A stretch of 25,194 nt of DNA from assembly GCA_964402905.1 (NCBI GenBank), contig CAYODU010000010.1, positions 1 through 25,194 of the forward strand, written 5' to 3'. Position numbers and translations under genes: made by a program. Origin of the DNA: JABIDZ01 sp964402905 (GTDB lineage Archaea > Iainarchaeota > Iainarchaeia > Iainarchaeales > JAAZKV01). The notes under the pieces are model-generated. The model had not been told where the DNA came from and did not search any database. It saw only the letters and a list, made by a program, of their open reading frames with translations. Every line of letters starts with the position of its first letter. The first letter of the stretch is position 1. This document shows, piece by piece, positions 21,815 to 25,194 of the stretch.

Positions 21815-22708
21815 TTATATTTTCTGTCGTGAATCAATTTCTTTTATTTCTTCAATTGTTTCATTAATAGCTTCTTTTTGACTGTACTTTTGTTTAAAAC
21901 CAATTTTCTCAATCTTTTCTATATCATACTTTCTTTGTTTTGAAAGGTGTCTTATATTTTCTTTGTTAAGTATTTTTATTTTTAAAAGTTTTCCAAAAAT
22001 AATTGCAATGAAAGACGGAACATACCTAATTTTCCTTTTTTTGCCAAGAATTTCTTTTGCATCAAGACAAAAATTCTTGAGTGTATTTCTTTCTTTTTCT
22101 GCGACAAGATAAATTTCTCCGTTTTCACCACTCTGGGCGATGGTTATTAGTGCCCGTGCAAGATCTTTAACATAAATTATTTGAAACATATTTTTTCCAC
22201 TACATGGTAAGGGATAATTTTTTCTGAGCATTTGAAATGTTTTTTTCCAGTACTCATTTGGACCCAGTACCATAGCACTTCTCGCTATGCAAACTTTAAT
22301 TTCTTCTTGGTGCTCCAAAATTATTTTTTCTGCTTCAACTTTGCTTTTTTCATAAGAATTTTCTGGTTTCACATCACTTTTTTCGTTAACAAGTTTTTTT
22401 GTTTTTCCATAAACTCCAGTGGTGCTCAAAAAGATTACTTTTTTTACTTTGGCTTTAGCCGCTTCTTCAATAACATTTTTTGTTCCAGTAACATTTATTT
22501 CCCACAGTTTTGGATTATTATTTTCTACTATTGCTGCTATATGGAAAACCCAGTCAATTCCATTAAGCGCTTCCTTTAGGTGTTCTTTATTTAAAATATC
22601 TTTTTTATCAATCAGATCAAATTCAAACACATTGTACTTAAGATTTTTTAACTGGGTTACAAGTTCTCTTCCCACAAATCCGTTCGAACCGGTTACAAGT
22701 ACGTTCAT
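21815..22708 (-). CDS. NAD-dependent epimerase/dehydratase, extended SDR family
   Basis: Members of this family act on nucleotide sugars and related substrates. The 297-residue product has the Rossmann NAD(P) motif TGSNGFVG (6-13), DWVFHIAA (52-59), IFLSTTGVYG (92-101) and the catalytic pair Y119-x3-K123 in NSYEKSKVEAEKII. The middle has ICIARSAMVLGPNEYW-like and FQIIYVKDLARALITIA segments typical of UDP-sugar epimerases and NAD(P)H-dependent dehydratases. The C-terminus is lysine-rich. The substrate cannot be told. It follows the prepilin peptidase gene by 37 bp, so it may sit in an envelope-related operon. Confidence 0.92.
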   Translation of the reverse strand: MNVLVTGSNGFVGRELVTQLKNLKYNVFEFDLIDKKDILNKEHLKEALNGIDWVFHIAAIVENNNPKLWEINVTGTKNVIEEAAKAKVKKVIFLSTTGVYGKTKKLVNEKSDVKPENSYEKSKVEAEKIILEHQEEIKVCIARSAMVLGPNEYWKKTFQMLRKNYPLPCSGKNMFQIIYVKDLARALITIAQSGENGEIYLVAEKERNTLKNFCLDAKEILGKKRKIRYVPSFIAIIFGKLLKIKILNKENIRHLSKQRKYDIEKIEKIGFKQKYSQKEAINETIEEIKEIDSRQKI

Positions 22709-22745
22709 ACTTACTTTTGAATTTAATTGTTTTTAAAATGTTGCT

Positions 22746-23543
22746 TTAAATGAAAAGCATTAAAGAGAAATTTGGTACTGCTAGTGCAATAATTGTTCCA
22801 ACAAAAATAAACGGTCCGAATTTTGGAAGATTTCTTAGAACAATTATTTGCATTACATTATTTTTTTTAAGTATTTTGATTTCTTTTTTCCCAATAAGTT
22901 TTTTATTTTTTAGAATTTGCATAACTTTTTTTGAATTGTTTTCAGAAACTAATTCATCTTCTTCAATTTTATTAATACTTATCTTTTTTTCAAAAAAGTT
23001 TTTTCTTATTCCGTTTTGTAGTGCAAAAAACACAAGTCCAAAGAAAATAGGCACAGCTAAAAACAAAACAAAGTACCCGTTAATAAAACCCGAGTAAAGC
23101 ATTACCAAGAAATATGCAGCAAGTGCTGCGCCAAGAATAATTGCTTTTCTTATTCCATTTTTTTCTTCTTTTATTTTTATTCCTGTTCGAAAATATTTCA
23201 CTGGGTAGAATACAGAGTAAAATAACAATGAACTTATTGCTGCAAAAAAGAATAGGGTTACAAGAAAAGTAATTTCATTGAAAGGATTTAGCAGTGCGAT
23301 TCCAGTAAATAATTTTACATCGCCTCCACCAATTTTCCCAAGTTTGTAAAACAAAAAAAGCAACGCAAATATTATTGCTGCGCTTGCAATGTTAATCCAA
23401 TAAAATTGTACAACGCTAAGAATTATTCCCAGCACAATTATGGGGTAAGTAATGTAATCATAAATATAACCGGTTTTTGCATCAGTAATGCTTCCCGCAA
23501 GCGTCCCAAAAAACAGTACTCCTGATTGTATTAGTTGTAGCAT
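22746..23543 (-). CDS. A24-family prepilin/preflagellin peptidase
   Basis: This membrane aspartic protease cuts the signal peptide of archaeal type IV pilins and archaellins. The 265-residue product has several membrane helices. The two catalytic aspartates are D21 in SITDAKTGYIYDYIT and D75 in IGGGDVKLFTG (the GxGD motif). A charged soluble stretch (about 185-235, with many Lys) lies between later helices and the last one (FIFVGTIIALAVPNF), which is longer than in bacterial enzymes. It is the gene after SRP54 on the same strand, with a gap of about 70 bp. Confidence 0.92.
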   Translation of the reverse strand: MLQLIQSGVLFFGTLAGSITDAKTGYIYDYITYPIIVLGIILSVVQFYWINIASAAIIFALLFLFYKLGKIGGGDVKLFTGIALLNPFNEITFLVTLFFFAAISSLLFYSVFYPVKYFRTGIKIKEEKNGIRKAIILGAALAAYFLVMLYSGFINGYFVLFLAVPIFFGLVFFALQNGIRKNFFEKKISINKIEEDELVSENNSKKVMQILKNKKLIGKKEIKILKKNNVMQIIVLRNLPKFGPFIFVGTIIALAVPNFSLMLFI

Positions 23544-23616
23544 AAAAGAGAATAGAATTACTTGTTTTTATTTTCTTGCTTTAGCTTGTTTTTAATATTT
23601 TTGTTTTATTTGAAAA

Positions 23617-24969
23617 CTATTTCAACCTAAACTTTTTCATTGCTTTTTTTCCTTGGAATTGTTGCATTAGTTTTCCAAGATCATTTTCGCCCATCTTTTT
23701 CATTGCTTTTTCACTTGCAATGTTTTTGAATTTTTTAAACATTTTCTTCATTTTTTTGAATTGTTTTATTAGTTCTCTTACTTCCTCTTCTTTTTTTCCT
23801 GCTCCGCGTGCAATTCTTTCTATTCTACCTCTATTCAATAGATCTGGTTCTAGTCTCTCTTTTTCTGTCATTGAATCAATAATTATTTTGAAGGAATCCA
23901 TTTTTTCTTGTCCCATATCAAGCGCTTCTTTTGGTAGTTTTACTCCCAAGCCAAGCATTTCAGCGACTTTGCTTAGTGGCCCCATTTTTTTTGTTGCTTG
24001 TAATTGTTGGTAAAATACTTTAAAATTAAGATTTCCTTTTAGCATTTCTTCTGGACTAATATTTTCCAGGTCAGCTTCCTTAGCTTTTTCAAGTAGTCCT
24101 TCTAGGTCTCCGTAACCCATTATTCTTGAGAGGTATCTGTTAGCATCAAATGCCTCAAAATCATTTTGTTTTTCACCTGTTGAAATAAAGTATACGCTTG
24201 CCCCTGTTTCGTTGCATGCAACAAGTGCTCCGCCGCCTTTGCTTGAACCATCCATTCTTGTTATTATTACTCCGTTTATTCCGACTGCTTTGTGGAATGC
24301 TTGTGCCTGTTTTTTTGCTAGATTGCCAATATCTGCTCCAATAACAAGCCACTTTTCTTCAGGATTGAATGCCTTATCTATTTCTTTTATTTCTGTTGTT
24401 AATTCATCATCCAATCCGCTTCTTCCTGCCGAATCACAGATAATGATATCATTTTCTTTTAGTGCAATGAGTCCTTCTTTAATAATTTTTTTAATATTCT
24501 TTTCTTTTTTTATTCCAAAAAAGTTTATTCCTGCTTGCTTTGCATTTGTTTCTAATTGTTCAAATGCAGCTGGGCGAAAATTATCTGCTGCAATTACTCC
24601 AACTTTTTTTCCTCTTTTCTTGTACCACAAACCAAGTTTTCCTGCGGCAGTTGTTTTTCCTGTTCCAAATAATCCGCATAAAAGAATTTTTTTGGGTTCC
24701 TTTGGAGCCTCTTTTCCTCCAAGCATTTCTACTAGCCCATCATAAGTGACCTTTGTTATGTGTTCTCTTTGACTCATATTTTTTGGAGGAACATCAAAAG
24801 CCTTTTCCTCTATTTTTTTTGACAAAGCAAAAACAGTTGTGGGATCAACATTAGCTGAAATAAGTGCTCGTTGGATTTCTTTTATTACTTCTTTTACAGT
24901 ATTTTTGTCTATTATTCCAGCACCCTGAATTTTGTCCATTGCTTTTCTTAGTGCGTCTCCTAAACCCAT
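23617..24969 (-). CDS. srp54: Signal recognition particle 54 kDa protein
   Basis: SRP54 is the GTPase that binds signal peptides and SRP RNA and directs ribosomes to the membrane. The 450-residue product has an N domain (about 1-88, with ALISANVDPTTV), a G domain with Walker A GLFGTGKTT (99-107), DNFRPAAFEQL, ICDSAGRSGLDDEL (177-190), TRMDGSSKGGGAL (237-249) and GDLEGLLEKAKE, then a Met-rich M domain (about 300-450, KKMGPLSKVAEMLG, RIERIARGAGKKEEEV, FKKMKKMFKKF). The end is short and Lys-rich. AGTGATTAT precedes the ATG at 24969. It will work with the SRP RNA in this window. Confidence 0.97.
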   Translation of the reverse strand: MGLGDALRKAMDKIQGAGIIDKNTVKEVIKEIQRALISANVDPTTVFALSKKIEEKAFDVPPKNMSQREHITKVTYDGLVEMLGGKEAPKEPKKILLCGLFGTGKTTAAGKLGLWYKKRGKKVGVIAADNFRPAAFEQLETNAKQAGINFFGIKKEKNIKKIIKEGLIALKENDIIICDSAGRSGLDDELTTEIKEIDKAFNPEEKWLVIGADIGNLAKKQAQAFHKAVGINGVIITRMDGSSKGGGALVACNETGASVYFISTGEKQNDFEAFDANRYLSRIMGYGDLEGLLEKAKEADLENISPEEMLKGNLNFKVFYQQLQATKKMGPLSKVAEMLGLGVKLPKEALDMGQEKMDSFKIIIDSMTEKERLEPDLLNRGRIERIARGAGKKEEEVRELIKQFKKMKKMFKKFKNIASEKAMKKMGENDLGKLMQQFQGKKAMKKFRLK

Positions 24970-25001
24970 ATAATCACTTTAAAGAATTGTTGGGGGAAGA
25001 G

Positions 25002-25010
25002 TTTTAAATA
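25002..25010. promoter_or_regulatory. Shared TATA box between srp54 and lemA
   Basis: TTTTAAATA is nearly palindromic and lies 37 bp from the srp54 ATG on one side and 37 bp from the lemA ATG on the other. It can serve both genes, each with a leader of about 10 bases that contains a Shine-Dalgarno. Confidence 0.45.
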
Positions 25011-25042
25011 CTTAAATACTACAATAATATCGGAGGTTTTTT

Positions 25043-25194
25043 ATGGATCCATTAACAATTACAGCAATAATAGTTGTTGTCGTAATTATTGCAATTATTC
25101 TGTTTGTAGTATTAACATACAATGCTTTGATTTCTACTTTGAAACAGCTGGAGAATTCTTGGGCTCAGATTGATGTTCAACTAAAAAGAAGAGA
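25043..25194 (+). CDS. LemA-family protein, 5' end only
   Basis: The first 50 codons are present and run off the window. A single N-terminal membrane helix (about residues 5-27, ITAIIVVVVIIAIILFVVL) is followed by YNALISTLKQLENSWAQIDVQLKRR, the LemA signature. LemA proteins are membrane-anchored helical bundles with poorly known function. CGGAGG precedes the ATG at ideal spacing. It is divergent from srp54. The gene is cut by the window edge and not broken. Confidence 0.88.
   Translation, partial: MDPLTITAIIVVVVIIAIILFVVLTYNALISTLKQLENSWAQIDVQLKRR

Overview
The window is archaeal chromosomal DNA. The sequence shows an archaeal information-processing set: transcription factor E, a Trm56-type tRNA methyltransferase, RadA, an RPA-like single-strand binding protein, SRP54, archaeal SRP RNA, initiator tRNA-Met with an A1:U72 pair, and geranylgeranylglyceryl phosphate synthase for ether lipids. 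The DNA is very AT-rich and the genes are closely packed. Several bacterial-looking genes are present (ThyA, DHFR, a long RelA/SpoT homologue, a bacterial-type tRNA-guanine transglycosylase). That mix would fit a small-genome DPANN-type archaeon, but this placement is inference and I cannot name a lineage.

Layout. 1-1400: an unrecognised gene between two copies of a 22-bp inverted repeat, then a small winged-helix gene with operator-like repeats upstream. 1.8-4.3 kb: initiator tRNA-Met, trm56-tfe operon, tRNA-Lys(UUU), a ferredoxin-thioredoxin-like fusion, tRNA-Lys(CUU), tRNA-Phe. 4.4-8.7 kb, minus strand: a 17-residue lysine peptide gene, a KaiC-like ATPase, a secreted membrane-anchored protein, and a RelA/SpoT homologue. 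8.8-9.8 kb: a possible hibernation-factor-like gene, a lysine-rich protein, a GNAT acetyltransferase. 9.9-12.4 kb: SRP RNA, tgt, radA. 12.6-19.6 kb: a deoxynucleotide block (folA, thyA, dCMP deaminase, glyA, nrdD, nrdG). 19.6-25.2 kb: RPA, GGGP synthase, an epimerase, a prepilin peptidase, SRP54 and the 5' end of a lemA-like gene.

The deoxynucleotide block makes metabolic sense. NrdD/NrdG would make dNTPs anaerobically, dCMP deaminase would supply dUMP, GlyA would supply methylene-folate, ThyA would methylate dUMP, and DHFR would regenerate tetrahydrofolate. The most striking observation is that the nrdD reading frame stops just after its zinc-binding cysteines. The essential glycyl-radical tail follows as a separate 49-codon gene with its own ribosome binding site, with stop codons in all three frames at the junction.

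Translation signals are visible. Many genes have a GTGAT- or GGAGG-type Shine-Dalgarno just before the start. Others have a TATA box about 26 bp upstream of the start codon, as expected for leaderless mRNAs. I saw no CRISPR array, insertion sequence or rRNA.
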